In this document: positions 26,543 through 35,120 of the stretch, one piece after another
Numbering within the stretch: the first letter of the stretch is position 1
How the letters are laid out: every line of letters starts with the position of its first letter
NCBI GenBank assembly: GCA_001938995.1
Contig: MKZN01000014.1
Span: forward strand, 1-64,000
Origin: Bacillus pumilus
Lineage (GTDB): Bacteria; Bacillota; Bacilli; Bacillales; Bacillaceae
Length of the DNA: 64,000 bases
Reading direction: 5' to 3'
The notes under the pieces: generated by a model
What the model saw: only the letters and a program-made list of their open reading frames with translations
Database searches by the model: none
What the model was told of the DNA's origin: nothing
Position numbers and translations under genes: made by a program

Positions 26543-28056
26543 GAGGCACTCCCCTTTTCGTGATGTGCCGTCGTTTTTTTCGTGTGTTTCTGCTTCGAGA
26601 GAATGGCATTCGTTGTGATACGTGCTGATTCTAAGATGGTCGGCAGGCCGCTTCCTGGATGGGTTCCCCCGCCCACGAGCCAGCAGTGCTTCAATTCATC
26701 GAATTCATTGTGCGGGCGAAGCACCATCATCTGTGTTAGCTGGTGACCAAGGTTGAATGTGGCGCCTTCATACACGTAAAGGTCTTCCTCCCAATTTTTC
26801 GGGGTGATCATTCGCTCCACTTCTATATGCTGTCTAATATTCTTAAATCCAGTTTTGCGCTCAAGTGTATCTAGTACAAGTTCTCTAAATTCATCTTGAT
26901 GCTTTTCCCAGTCGATTCCACTTTGATTATTGGCAACTGGTGCCAGTACGTAGAGGGCTGACTTTCCTTTTGGTGCAAGCGAGTCGTCGGTAATGCTTGC
27001 ATTTTGAATATAGATCGACGGGTCGTCAGGGAGTTCATACGTCTTTGTGATGCCTTTGACGAATTCAGCATAATCATCGGAAAACACGATCGTGTGATGG
27101 GCTTCATCATAAAGTCTATCTAATCCTAAATACAGCATAAAGGTCGAGCATGAGAATTTTTTCTTTTTCAATTTCTTCTCGCTGAATTTCTTTAACAAAC
27201 CTGGTTCTACTAGATTCGTCATCACGTGTGCAAAATCACCATTGATGACGACCTCATCAGCGTGTACTTCTTCTCCAGATTGTAAGCGAACGCCTATCAC
27301 TTTTCTGCCTTTCGTGAGCAGCTTTTCTATTCCTGATGACAGGTGAATTGTTGCACCTGATTCAACGGCAGCCTTGGCCATAGCTTTTGAAAGCTGATTC
27401 ACACCGCCTTTCGGATGGAATACACCTGTATCGTGCTCCATAAACGAAAGGATAGAGAACGCACCAGGACACTCCCATGGTGACATTCCTAAATACTTTG
27501 ATTGAAACGTAAATGCATATTTCACAGACTCGTGCGTGAAATAGTCTGAGAGCACATCATATAAACTTTTATTTAGCGAAAGCTGCGGCAACGCTTTGAT
27601 GACCCCAGGGCGTAAGTAATGATGAAAACGATCCATTTTACTTTGTAATATCGGTGTCAGTCGATCCATTTTTCGTTTTGTATCCTTCATAAAACGTAAA
27701 TATCCTTCTCCTTCACCAGGGGAAAAAGCTTCTAACCTTTTGTACATCTCCTCTTGATCTCGAATCATATCAAGCTGTTGATCTTGAAAAATCAATCTAT
27801 ACATCTCTTTTAATTCAATCACATCTAAATAATCATAAAGATTTTTACCTGCAAAGGAAAACAGTTCCTCTGCAATATGAATCATACTGAGAAAAGTAGG
27901 ACCTGTATCAAACGTGAATTCACCTAATTGAAACTTGGCGTTACGCCCGCCAATATAAGGATTTTTTTCATATATATGAACGTCATGTCCCTTGCTTTGT
28001 AGCATCATAGCTGCTGCAAGTCCACCTGGTCCTGCTCCTATCACAACGATTTTCAT
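26539..28056 (-). CDS. CrtN/CrtP-type carotenoid desaturase or oxidase
   Basis: 505-residue second member of the phytoene desaturase family: FAD site VIGAGPGGLAAAMML at the N-terminus, GGRNAKF, FDTGPTFLSM, and the C-terminal GGGTHPGSGLPTI. Desaturases and diapolycopene oxidases share this fold, so it could introduce double bonds or oxidise terminal methyl groups. It is the first gene of the crt operon, with its own promoter 36 bases upstream and GGAGG before the start. Confidence 0.82.
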   Translation of the reverse strand: MKIVVIGAGPGGLAAAMMLQSKGHDVHIYEKNPYIGGRNAKFQLGEFTFDTGPTFLSMIHIAEELFSFAGKNLYDYLDVIELKEMYRLIFQDQQLDMIRDQEEMYKRLEAFSPGEGEGYLRFMKDTKRKMDRLTPILQSKMDRFHHYLRPGVIKALPQLSLNKSLYDVLSDYFTHESVKYAFTFQSKYLGMSPWECPGAFSILSFMEHDTGVFHPKGGVNQLSKAMAKAAVESGATIHLSSGIEKLLTKGRKVIGVRLQSGEEVHADEVVINGDFAHVMTNLVEPGLLKKFSEKKLKKKKFSCSTFMLYLGLDRLYDEAHHTIVFSDDYAEFVKGITKTYELPDDPSIYIQNASITDDSLAPKGKSALYVLAPVANNQSGIDWEKHQDEFRELVLDTLERKTGFKNIRQHIEVERMITPKNWEEDLYVYEGATFNLGHQLTQMMVLRPHNEFDELKHCWLVGGGTHPGSGLPTILESARITTNAILSKQKHTKKTTAHHEKGSAS

Positions 28057-28092
28057 TATCCTTATTCCTCCAAATTAATTCACTTTAAGTTA

Positions 28093-28120
28093 ATTATACA
28101 AATTAAAAGTATTAGATCAA
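28093..28120 (-). promoter_or_regulatory. Candidate SigA promoter of the crt operon
   Basis: On the minus strand TTGATC (28115-28120), 16-base spacer, TATAAT (28093-28098), just upstream of the first crt gene. It lies after the asnO terminator, so crt is probably a separate transcription unit. Confidence 0.65.
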
Positions 28121-28154
28121 CTTTCGATGTGCTCTAAAAGACTCATCTTATGTA

Positions 28155-28199
28155 CAAAAAAAGCCGGCTTTCTTTTAACAAATTTTTGCAAGAAAACCG
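28155..28199 (-). terminator. Terminator of asnO
   Basis: In the minus direction a 10-bp stem (CGGTTTTCTT with AAGAAAGCCG, one G-U pair) is followed by GCTTTTTTT. It lies 9 bases after the asnO stop. Confidence 0.75.
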
Positions 28200-28207
28200 A
28201 CCCTTTG

Positions 28208-30049
28208 TTATGCGTCTATATCGATTCTGTATGTTTCAAACCAATGATGAATCTGTGCCAGATGGGCGATCAGCTGTGGTCCCTTCATCAGCTGTCCATA
28301 CCAAGGAACTTGGAAGGAAGCCCCTTCAGTTTCTATGAGCTCTGTTAGTTGAGCTGGATTTAAAAATTCGTGAAGCACAGAATCTTTATGCGCAAGGCTA
28401 TCTGTTAACATCTGCTTCACAGCCTGGGTATAAGCTGGATGATGTGTTTTTGGATAAGGGCTCTTCTTGCGATAAAGCACTTCATTCGGTAAAATTCCCT
28501 CTAATGCTTTTCTTAAAACCCCTTTTTCACGATTTCCATACATTTTCATTTCCCAAGGAATATTCCAGACGTACTCGACAAGGCGATGATCGGCAAATGG
28601 AACACGCACTTCAAGACTTGCGCCCATACTCATTCGGTCTTTTCGATCAAGAAGCGTCGTCATAAACCAGATCATATTTAAGTAAAAAAGTTCTCTACGG
28701 GCTTTATCTACACCAGTTTCTCCATCTAAAAGAGGTGTTTCTGCCACAGTTTCCTCGTATTTATTTTGCGCGTATTCCTTAAGCGATAGTTTCTTTTGCC
28801 ATGTGTCTTGAAGTAGCTGAATACGAGCTTCAGTGGACCTCATCCAAGGAAAACCACTTGTTTCATTTGCCATGTGAAACCACGGATACCCTCCAAAAAT
28901 TTCATCAGCACATTCACCTGACAAACCAACAACGAAATCCTTTTTCATCTCACGACAAAACCAAAGCAATGAAGAATCAATATCTGCCATGCCTGGTAAA
29001 TCTCGAACTTCTACAGCTTCCTTTAAGTAGGAGGCAAGCTCTGTTTGACCAATGATACAGCTATGGTGCTCGGTTTGAAAGGCTTTGGTCATTCGATCAA
29101 TCCATGGACCGTCGGCATTTGGCTGGAATTGACTTGCCTCGAAAAATTGGTCATTGCCTTCATAGTCAACGGAATACGTATGAAGCGGCGCTTTCCCTAT
29201 TTTCTCAAAATGCTTCGCACTGATGGCTGTAATGGCACTAGAATCGACTCCACCAGATAAAAATGTGCAAACAGGCACATCAGAGACGAGCTGTCTTGTA
29301 ACGGCATCGGTAAAAAGGTACTTAACTTGTTGAGCCGTCTCTTCAAGTGAATCGGTATGCTGCTCGCTTTTGACATTCCAATATCTCCAGACACGCAGCC
29401 CTTCTTTTGAATAGGTGAGCGCGTGGGCAGGTCTTAGCTCTTTCACCCCTTTAAATACCCCTTGACCTGGTGTTCTAGACGGTCCTAGCCCAAAGATTTC
29501 CGATAATCCCTCATGATCGACTTTTGCATTCATATCAGGATGGGCAAGAAGTGCTTTGATCTCTGAACCAAATAAAAAGGAACTCTGTCGTTCTGTATAG
29601 AAAAATGGTTTTACCCCTAGACGATCTCTCGCTGCAAATAATAATTCGCGTTCACTATCCCAGATCACAAATGCAAAGATGCCATTAAAATGGGTCACAC
29701 ACTCTTCCTTCCATTCCGTATAAGCGTGAAGAAGAACTTCTGTATCAGAATGCCCGTGAAAGCGGTGGCCTCTTTTCAATAATTCTTTCCGAATATCCTC
29801 TGTATTATAGAGCTCTCCATTGTATACAACCGTATACGCATGGTGTTGATGTGTATACGTCATCGGTTGCTTTCCGCCCTCGACATCGACAACCGCTAAT
29901 CGTTTATGTCCGAAAAGAACATGCTCACTTTTCCACGTATTCGTATCGTCTGGCCCTCTTTTAGATAATGTATCTGTCATTTGATTGATTACATGATCCT
30001 GTTGGATGAGCTGCTTTTTAAAGTCTGCCCAGCCTGTTATTCCACACAT
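28208..30049 (-). CDS. asnO: Glutamine-hydrolysing asparagine synthetase
   Basis: 613-residue AsnB-family enzyme. The Cys2 nucleophile immediately follows the initiator (MCGITGW), the glutaminase domain spans ~1-210 and the synthetase PP-loop SGGVDSSAITAI is near 260. Initiation at 30049 gives the required N-terminal Cys with a GGGAG site 9 bases away; longer forms would bury it. It is the B. subtilis asnO (yisO) position. In B. subtilis AsnO is linked to sporulation. It makes Asn from Asp, Gln and ATP. Confidence 0.92.
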   Translation of the reverse strand: MCGITGWADFKKQLIQQDHVINQMTDTLSKRGPDDTNTWKSEHVLFGHKRLAVVDVEGGKQPMTYTHQHHAYTVVYNGELYNTEDIRKELLKRGHRFHGHSDTEVLLHAYTEWKEECVTHFNGIFAFVIWDSERELLFAARDRLGVKPFFYTERQSSFLFGSEIKALLAHPDMNAKVDHEGLSEIFGLGPSRTPGQGVFKGVKELRPAHALTYSKEGLRVWRYWNVKSEQHTDSLEETAQQVKYLFTDAVTRQLVSDVPVCTFLSGGVDSSAITAISAKHFEKIGKAPLHTYSVDYEGNDQFFEASQFQPNADGPWIDRMTKAFQTEHHSCIIGQTELASYLKEAVEVRDLPGMADIDSSLLWFCREMKKDFVVGLSGECADEIFGGYPWFHMANETSGFPWMRSTEARIQLLQDTWQKKLSLKEYAQNKYEETVAETPLLDGETGVDKARRELFYLNMIWFMTTLLDRKDRMSMGASLEVRVPFADHRLVEYVWNIPWEMKMYGNREKGVLRKALEGILPNEVLYRKKSPYPKTHHPAYTQAVKQMLTDSLAHKDSVLHEFLNPAQLTELIETEGASFQVPWYGQLMKGPQLIAHLAQIHHWFETYRIDIDA

Positions 30050-30203
30050 CATCATCAGCTCCCATCCGTTTTTCATCAAGTATTCTCATTCAGCCTTTCT
30101 TAGTTTATGCATCGTCTCCTTGATAGTTGATTTGTCCTTTTTCCCTCTAGGTATAAGGCAAGCACTATTTGGTTAATAAAGAAAGAAGAAAGGAGCTCAG
30201 TCA

Positions 30204-30731
30204 ATGGAAAATCGAATGAACCATCTTCAGCGCTGCACCCAAAGATGGTGTAATGGATATTTACTTATGGAAAAAGGGCGGTGTCTGATTGAAGATGAAG
30301 AAGGTGAGATCATGCTGCCAGAAAGCCTTCAAAGCTCCATGGTGCTCATATTAGAAAATGATGGATGGACAAAAGGAGAATTGCTTGGAACGATGTTGCT
30401 TCTTGAGAACGGAGGATTGGTAGAAGTAAAAGGCGGTGAAAAGATTCAATTTACAGAGACGCTTGCCAAAGGCTGGCTTGATTTGCTTATGTCGATCCCT
30501 GAACATGTTTTTTATCAAGTCATTGACGACGTCGAACAGCTAGGTTTTTCTGTCTATGATTGTGTTTTCTCCTCCTTCCATCCTAGTCAACGCGTCTCTT
30601 TCTTTCAGTTTTCGGTAGATGCCCAATCGCTTGCACTTCAAGTTGATCATGACATAGCAAACGGTCAGATCTGTTTTGAATGGACCACTTCCGGCGGTCA
30701 CAGATCGGTTTCTCAGTTTCATGCCATATAA
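30204..30731 (+). CDS. Hypothetical protein at the yisN position
   Basis: 175-residue soluble acidic protein (MENRMNHLQRC...), with Cys and Trp residues but no recognisable catalytic motif, signal or membrane helix. AAGGAGCTCAGTC precedes the start. It lies between asnO (divergent) and yisL, where B. subtilis has yisN, so orthology is likely by position but I cannot show it by family. It ends in a good bidirectional terminator. Confidence 0.6.
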   Translation: MENRMNHLQRCTQRWCNGYLLMEKGRCLIEDEEGEIMLPESLQSSMVLILENDGWTKGELLGTMLLLENGGLVEVKGGEKIQFTETLAKGWLDLLMSIPEHVFYQVIDDVEQLGFSVYDCVFSSFHPSQRVSFFQFSVDAQSLALQVDHDIANGQICFEWTTSGGHRSVSQFHAI

Positions 30732-30766
30732 AAAAGGCACTGCTCGAAACAAGCAATGCCTTTTTT
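30728..30766. terminator. Bidirectional terminator between yisN-position gene and yisL
   Basis: Stem AAAAAAGGCA-TGCT / AGCA-TGCCTTTTTT with a small internal mismatch and a loop, A and T runs on both sides; it closes both convergent genes. Confidence 0.85.
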
Positions 30767-30769
30767 ATA

Positions 30770-31138
30770 TTAAAAGATATGAAAACCGATTGGCAGTCGT
30801 AAGCCAAGAAGAATGGTTACGAAGGCGATCACGAGAAAGCCGACAAAAACACCCTTCACCGATTTCCCTTTTTTCTTTCGAACAAGGACCATTTCCATTA
30901 AGCCGATGACGAGAATACCTAATATCATTTTCCCGAAATACTCGCCTTGAAATGATGGTATGTTCATTCCTGTCCGAACATACAATTCTACGCCTGTTGC
31001 GATAATGAGCAAGTAAAGTAACCGAACAATCATATGAACAATTTTAGCGCCTTTATCATGTTTACCTGCTAATGCAAAAGCCACGAAGAATAAAATAATA
31101 CCTAGCACCCACACTGTAATATGTAAATGTGTTCCCAT
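30770..31138 (-). CDS. yisL: YisL (UPF0344) membrane protein
   Basis: 122-residue protein with four predicted membrane helices, starting THLHITVWVLG after the initiator and containing GAKIVHMIVRLLYLLIIATG. This is the UPF0344 family, of unknown function. It lies between yisK and the yisN-position gene as in B. subtilis. Confidence 0.88.
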   Translation of the reverse strand: MGTHLHITVWVLGIILFFVAFALAGKHDKGAKIVHMIVRLLYLLIIATGVELYVRTGMNIPSFQGEYFGKMILGILVIGLMEMVLVRKKKGKSVKGVFVGFLVIAFVTILLGLRLPIGFHIF

Positions 31139-31232
31139 ATCAGTTGTTTCCCCCTTATCATTACAAGTACCTTCTTCATGTTACCACGAATGAAGTCGAA
31201 CACAAAGCGACAATCCTGTGTCTACACGCACT

Positions 31233-32138
31233 TTATTTGACCCGATTTGATAATGTACCAATTGGTTCAATCGTCACTTCAATATGATCACCAGATGCTA
31301 GAAATTTGGGTGGTTTAAAACCCTTCCCAACCCCCGACGGTGTGCCAGTAGCAATAATGTCTCCTGCTTCCAAGGTCATTCCTTTCGACAATGTCGACAC
31401 AATCTCCTCAATAGAGAAGATCATTAATTCCGTACTAGCTGACTGCCGAACCTCTCCATTTACCTTTGTTTCCACATGCAATTTTCCATGATGCTCGATC
31501 ATTGACTTATGAACAATATAAGGGCCTATTGGACAGGAGGTGTCGAGACTTTTGGCAATAAAAAATTGTTTGTGTTTTTTCTGCAAATCTCGTGCAGTCA
31601 CATCATTTAAAATGGTGTATCCGAAAATATGATCTTTTACCTCTTCAGGTTCGATATTCTTCCCCGATCTGCCGATGACAACGGCTAGCTCTCCTTCGTA
31701 ATCCAATTCACTCGTTACATCTTCATGAAGTAAGATGTCTGCTTCATGTCCAACAACAGCAGTAGGTGCCTTCGTGAAAATCATCACGTTTTCTGGAATA
31801 TCTGCCGCACTTCCCATCTCCATGACATGATCTTGATAATTCTTTCCGACACACATGATATTTTTAGATGGGTTTGGGATGGGCGGATGAAGCTTCACGT
31901 CCGCCAACGGATAAATATAAGAGCCGCGATCTTCTTCCTTTTTCTTCGCCCAATCCAGAAGCTGTTTGACGTGTTCGACAAACTTGTCCCCAATTTTTAG
32001 GCATTCCGATAAAGAGTTAGGCAGCGTTTCCAGCTCGAATAATTTGGCTTCTGCCTTCTTTACATCCATTACCCACTCATCATCAATCACTACCCCAATA
32101 AAAATGCTCTGATGGATCTCACCTGTCAAAAACTTCAT
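31233..32138 (-). CDS. yisK: Fumarylacetoacetate-hydrolase-family protein YisK
   Basis: 301-residue FAH-family enzyme. The metal-binding E..E motif lies in the SELDYEGELAVVIG segment and the family loops are GYTILNDVTARDLQ and TGTPSGVG. B. subtilis YisK decarboxylates oxaloacetate and associates with the cell-shape protein Mbl; this is family knowledge, not visible here. It is a single gene ended by a bidirectional terminator shared with cotG. Confidence 0.9.
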   Translation of the reverse strand: MKFLTGEIHQSIFIGVVIDDEWVMDVKKAEAKLFELETLPNSLSECLKIGDKFVEHVKQLLDWAKKKEEDRGSYIYPLADVKLHPPIPNPSKNIMCVGKNYQDHVMEMGSAADIPENVMIFTKAPTAVVGHEADILLHEDVTSELDYEGELAVVIGRSGKNIEPEEVKDHIFGYTILNDVTARDLQKKHKQFFIAKSLDTSCPIGPYIVHKSMIEHHGKLHVETKVNGEVRQSASTELMIFSIEEIVSTLSKGMTLEAGDIIATGTPSGVGKGFKPPKFLASGDHIEVTIEPIGTLSNRVK

Positions 32139-32202
32139 GTCTTCCCCTCACAATCTTCATTTCGCTAACTTCAGATGCCCTCATTTTACTTCTCTATAAC
32201 AT

Positions 32203-32248
32203 AAAAAAAACCCTTTTTTATCATACGTTCTTTTAAAAAGGGTTTCAA
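32203..32248. terminator. Terminator between yisK and cotG ends
   Basis: Stem AAACCCTTTTT (32208 onward) with AAAAAGGGTTT (to 32245) and A/T runs. It lies between the yisK start region and the cotG 3' end and mainly terminates cotG on the minus strand. Confidence 0.75.
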
Positions 32249-32265
32249 AAATGATGTTCTCATGT

Positions 32266-32913
32266 TTAGCGGTAGCGACGATACTCCCACATATTCCCTT
32301 GATCCCATTTGCGATCAACATGTCCTCTGCTTCGTGAATGATGCCGTTTCTTTCCGCATCCTCTACAAGATTGGCTTCTTTTGCTGTGATGAGAACGTTT
32401 CGAGCGATGACTTCTTTTGCCGTGATGAGAGCGTCTCGAGCGATGACTTCTTTTGCAGTGATGAGAGCGTCTCGAGCGATGGCTTCTTTTGCTGTGATGA
32501 GAGCGTCTCGAGCGATGGCTTCTTTTGCCGTGATGAGAGCGTCTCGAGCGATGACTTTTCTGATGATGTGATCTGCGTTTGCTTCGGCAGGATGTTTTCG
32601 GCTTACTCTTTTTGCTTCTACATGATTTTTTACTTCGACATGGTCTTTCACTCTTCACGCTTTTCTTAGAACAGCGGCTTTTTTTAGAACGATGGCTTTT
32701 GTGACTTTTCTTGCTGCGGTGTGATTTACGGGAGCCTCCTCCACCAAAGAACCAATGTCGGCATGATTTCGATCGTTTCGAACGACGAGAACGCGCTGAT
32801 TTGTGTGAACGACTCGACTCTGGCTCACGGTCTAAGTGCTGATCACGCCCCTCACTTCTAAGTGATTCAACTGCATCTTCAATATGTGAATGATCAAATG
32901 TGCTCACGAACAT
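32266..32913 (-). CDS. cotG: CotG spore-coat protein with Ser/Arg/His repeats
   Basis: 215-residue very basic Ser/His/Arg/Lys-rich protein. The N-terminal region HSHIEDAVESLRSEG parallels the B. subtilis CotG start (HSDIEEAVKSAKKEG), and the C-terminal DRKWDQGNMWEYRRYR parallels CotG's YWKDGNCWVVKK end. Between them are SKKSHRS-like stretches and five 12-residue repeats. CotG is a coat protein phosphorylated on repeat serines by CotH, which lies divergently next door. The start at 32913 (GGGGAGGG site) is chosen; upstream in-frame sequence to 33039 lacks the character of this protein. Confidence 0.85.
   Translation of the reverse strand: MFVSTFDHSHIEDAVESLRSEGRDQHLDREPESSRSHKSARSRRSKRSKSCRHWFFGGGGSRKSHRSKKSHKSHRSKKSRCSKKSVKSERPCRSKKSCRSKKSKPKTSCRSKRRSHHQKSHRSRRSHHGKRSHRSRRSHHSKRSHRSRRSHHCKRSHRSRRSHHGKRSHRSKRSHHSKRSQSCRGCGKKRHHSRSRGHVDRKWDQGNMWEYRRYR
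32386..32565 (-). repeat. Five 36-base tandem repeats inside cotG
   Basis: Five consecutive 36-base units encode SHRSRRSHH-x-KR-like dodecapeptides (x = G, S or C). Units are ~90% alike; the last (32530-32565) is diverged. Length being a multiple of three keeps the frame open, so repeat number can change without frameshift. Confidence 0.9.
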
Positions 32914-33058
32914 TTTCCCTCCCCAATTAATGCTTTGACAAAACAAACAGAGACAAAGCTGTTTATCTTCTCTGCTATATGTTACGAGATTCGGTAGACA
33001 AGTGTTCTTGGCATATGCCCCTTTCTTAGAAAACTCCATGAATACCTAACGACGGGTT

Positions 33059-33087
33059 ACAGGACATTCCTTCCTATTCATATGGTA
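33059..33087 (+). promoter_or_regulatory. Candidate SigK promoter for the CotH-family gene
   Basis: CATATGGTA (33079-33087) matches the SigK -10 pattern CATAnnnTA. A possible -35 AC lies at 33059-33060 with an 18-base spacer, a little longer than ideal. Confidence 0.4.
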
Positions 33088-33115
33088 AAGAAGATGAGAG
33101 GAGGCTGATTCACGC

Positions 33116-34210
33116 ATGACCACAGAAACATTACAAAACCTTGATATCTGGATACACCCGAAGGATCTCATTGCATTAAGAAAAGACGTATGGAACGATG
33201 AACCTGTTGAGGCGATTCTCAAAACCGGTCACACGAAATCACATATTTATGCTTCATATCGCGGATCACACACTAGGAAACTCAAGAAAAAATCCTATCA
33301 AATTGAATATAGAAAGCCAAAGAAAAGACAAGGCGAAGCCGTCTTTCACTTAAATGCAGAATACAATGACCCTTCCTTTATTCGGAACAGGCTGTCTTTT
33401 TATTTCTTTGAACGGATTGGTGTGTTAAGCCCTGCTGCATCTCATGTGTTTTTGACCATCAACGGAAGAAAAGAAGGCATTTATTTAAAAATAGAATCCG
33501 TTGATGAGCTTTTTTTTCAAAACCGCCAGTTACCCGCAGGTGGCATCTATTATGCGGTGGATGATGATGCCAATTTCTCCTTGCTTAGCTCGTTTGATAA
33601 AAAGCCGAAAAAACACCTTCTTCTTGGTTACGAAAAGAAGGCAGGTCACACAAAACATGACGAGCAATTGAGTCAATTGATTTATTTTCTGAACACAGCA
33701 ACTGATGATGTATTTGCAGCGAAAATAGAACAATACCTTGATGTCACACAATATTTCCTTTGGCTCATTGGGGTTGTTTGCACCCAAAACTTTGATGGCT
33801 TTGTTCATAACTATGCGCTTTATGTCAATGAGCATGGAAAGTTCCAAGTGCTTCCCTGGGATTATGATGCGACGTGGGGACGTGATATTCATGGAGAAGA
33901 AATGCCGTTCGATTATGTTCCCGTGAGCGGATTTAACACATTAACGGCTAGATTATTAGATATCCCTGCATTGAAGAAATTGTATTACACTCTTTTTCAA
34001 CAAGTACTGGATACACATTTTTCAGCAGAACACCTATCACCAGTCATTGACGCGTGGCACGCCTCAATCGAGAATCGGATATATGATGATCCCTATACGA
34101 AAGATAGAATCGACGAATTACAGTCAGAACGAGAGATGATTCGGCAATATATCAACAAAAGACGACGTTTTTTACAAGCTGAAATCATCAAAGAATCATT
34201 TGATAGCTAA
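33116..34210 (+). CDS. cotH: CotH-family spore-coat kinase
   Basis: 364-residue CotH-family protein, near the length of B. subtilis CotH (362). It shows the atypical kinase core: KSYQIEYRKPK near 62, EGIYLKIESVDE near 125 and the metal-binding LPWDYDATWGRD near 248. CotH phosphorylates coat proteins such as CotG and CotB. It is divergent from cotG, as in B. subtilis, but sits here in the yisJ position beside gerP. It may be the yisJ paralogue rather than cotH proper. GAGAGGAGGC precedes the start. Confidence 0.85.
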   Translation: MTTETLQNLDIWIHPKDLIALRKDVWNDEPVEAILKTGHTKSHIYASYRGSHTRKLKKKSYQIEYRKPKKRQGEAVFHLNAEYNDPSFIRNRLSFYFFERIGVLSPAASHVFLTINGRKEGIYLKIESVDELFFQNRQLPAGGIYYAVDDDANFSLLSSFDKKPKKHLLLGYEKKAGHTKHDEQLSQLIYFLNTATDDVFAAKIEQYLDVTQYFLWLIGVVCTQNFDGFVHNYALYVNEHGKFQVLPWDYDATWGRDIHGEEMPFDYVPVSGFNTLTARLLDIPALKKLYYTLFQQVLDTHFSAEHLSPVIDAWHASIENRIYDDPYTKDRIDELQSEREMIRQYINKRRRFLQAEIIKESFDS

Positions 34211-34332
34211 GGAAACTTTCGAATTTTGTCAAATTATTACTCATATTGACGAAACAACTTTTTTCATAGAGAAATAGGGTATACTAGCCATATCTTTCTA
34301 TATGATAAAAAATGTGAGAGTTGGCGTCCGTG

Positions 34333-34494
34333 ATGATCAATTATGAAATTGAACAAAAAAGATTACATTTAATTGAGACTGCGAAAAAATTCGGTATGAA
34401 TGCCGAGGAAACCATTAGATGCAGCCAAGAGCTTGATCTACTCTTAAATAAGGGCATCAAACACACCTCTAAAAAATGCTCAAAAAAAGGGTAA
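34333..34494 (+). CDS. yisI: Spo0E-like aspartyl-phosphate phosphatase YisI
   Basis: 53-residue protein MINYEIEQKRLHLIETAKK..., with the Spo0E-family signature SQELD at 31-35, at the yisI position between the CotH-family gene and gerPA. Spo0E-type phosphatases remove phosphate from Spo0A~P and delay sporulation. Start at the ATG at 34333, or a GTG one codon earlier; the ribosome binding site is weak. Too short for a routine ORF cutoff. Confidence 0.88.
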   Translation: MINYEIEQKRLHLIETAKKFGMNAEETIRCSQELDLLLNKGIKHTSKKCSKKG

Positions 34495-34540
34495 GCCATT
34501 CACCTAAAACCTCTCATCAAAAGCGTTCAAATAGACAATC

Positions 34541-34567
34541 ACACATTGAAAGACCCATCATAAGCTA
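34541..34567 (+). promoter_or_regulatory. Candidate SigK promoter of the gerP operon
   Basis: AC (34541-34542), 16-base spacer, CATAAGCTA (34559-34567), a full match to CATAnnnTA. It lies 52 bases before gerPA. gerP is transcribed in the mother cell by SigK in B. subtilis. Confidence 0.6.
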
Positions 34568-34618
34568 TGGTGAAACGCCCAAAATCAACGTGCCCAAATA
34601 TAAAGGATGTGCACCGCT

Positions 34619-34840
34619 ATGCCGGCTATCGTTGGAGCCTTTAAAGTAAATGCCGTCGGAACGAGCGGAGTCGTTCATGTTGGAGATTGCATCACCATTT
34701 CTCCAAACAGTCAGGTTAAAACGTTTGCTGGGGCAGGCAGTTTTAACACTGGAGATCAATTACGCATTAGCAACTATAAAAGTGTGACAAATACGTACGA
34801 CAGTGATGTCATTGATCAACCGCTTGTTGGTAACTTGTAA
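34619..34840 (+). CDS. gerPA: Spore germination protein GerPA
   Basis: 73-residue protein starting [23 protein letters not shown], the GerPA/GerPF family. The start at 34619 follows AAAGGATGTG, 4 codons inside the longest frame. GerPA and GerPF are paralogues in the same operon. GerP proteins help germinants pass the coat; exact function is unknown. Confidence 0.95.
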   Translation: MPAIVGAFKVNAVGTSGVVHVGDCITISPNSQVKTFAGAGSFNTGDQLRISNYKSVTNTYDSDVIDQPLVGNL

Positions 34841-34855
34841 GGAGTGAGAATCCTA

Positions 34856-35089
34856 TTGAACTTCTATATTAATCAAGCGATACAAATTAATTATTTACGC
34901 GTGGAGTCTGTGAGCAATTCGTCCGTTCTGCAAATCGGGAGTGCCGGTTCCATCAAAGCGCTTTCTAACCTATATAACACAGGAAGTTACGTGGAATCCG
35001 CACCAGCTACAGCTGGCACACAAGGGATTGAAGAATCACAAGGCGCAAGCACAGCCCCTTTTGTACCGCTTCAGTCACCAACAACTTAA
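34856..35089 (+). CDS. gerPB: Spore germination protein GerPB
   Basis: 77-residue protein beginning MNFYINQAIQINYLRVES, matching B. subtilis GerPB in length and sequence. The start is a TTG at 34856 preceded by AAGGAG at the end of gerPA; the longer frame from 34844 would overlap that site. C-terminal half is Ser/Thr/Ala-rich. Confidence 0.93.
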   Translation: MNFYINQAIQINYLRVESVSNSSVLQIGSAGSIKALSNLYNTGSYVESAPATAGTQGIEESQGASTAPFVPLQSPTT

Positions 35090-35120
35090 GTTCATCTGCA
35101 ATCCCCGGAGGTGTATGTCA

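Noticed and set aside
32386..32565. Possible CRISPR array (36-base repeats)
   Set aside because: Units are directly adjacent with no spacers and encode the CotG dodecapeptide repeats.
32181..32651. 156-codon minus-strand frame rich in IARDALITAKEA repeats
   Set aside because: Another frame of the cotG tandem repeat; the CotG frame has matching N- and C-terminal ends and a proper start.
34941..35120. N-terminal extension of GerPC
   Set aside because: This stretch overlaps gerPB in another frame; the good ribosome binding site is at 35106-35112.
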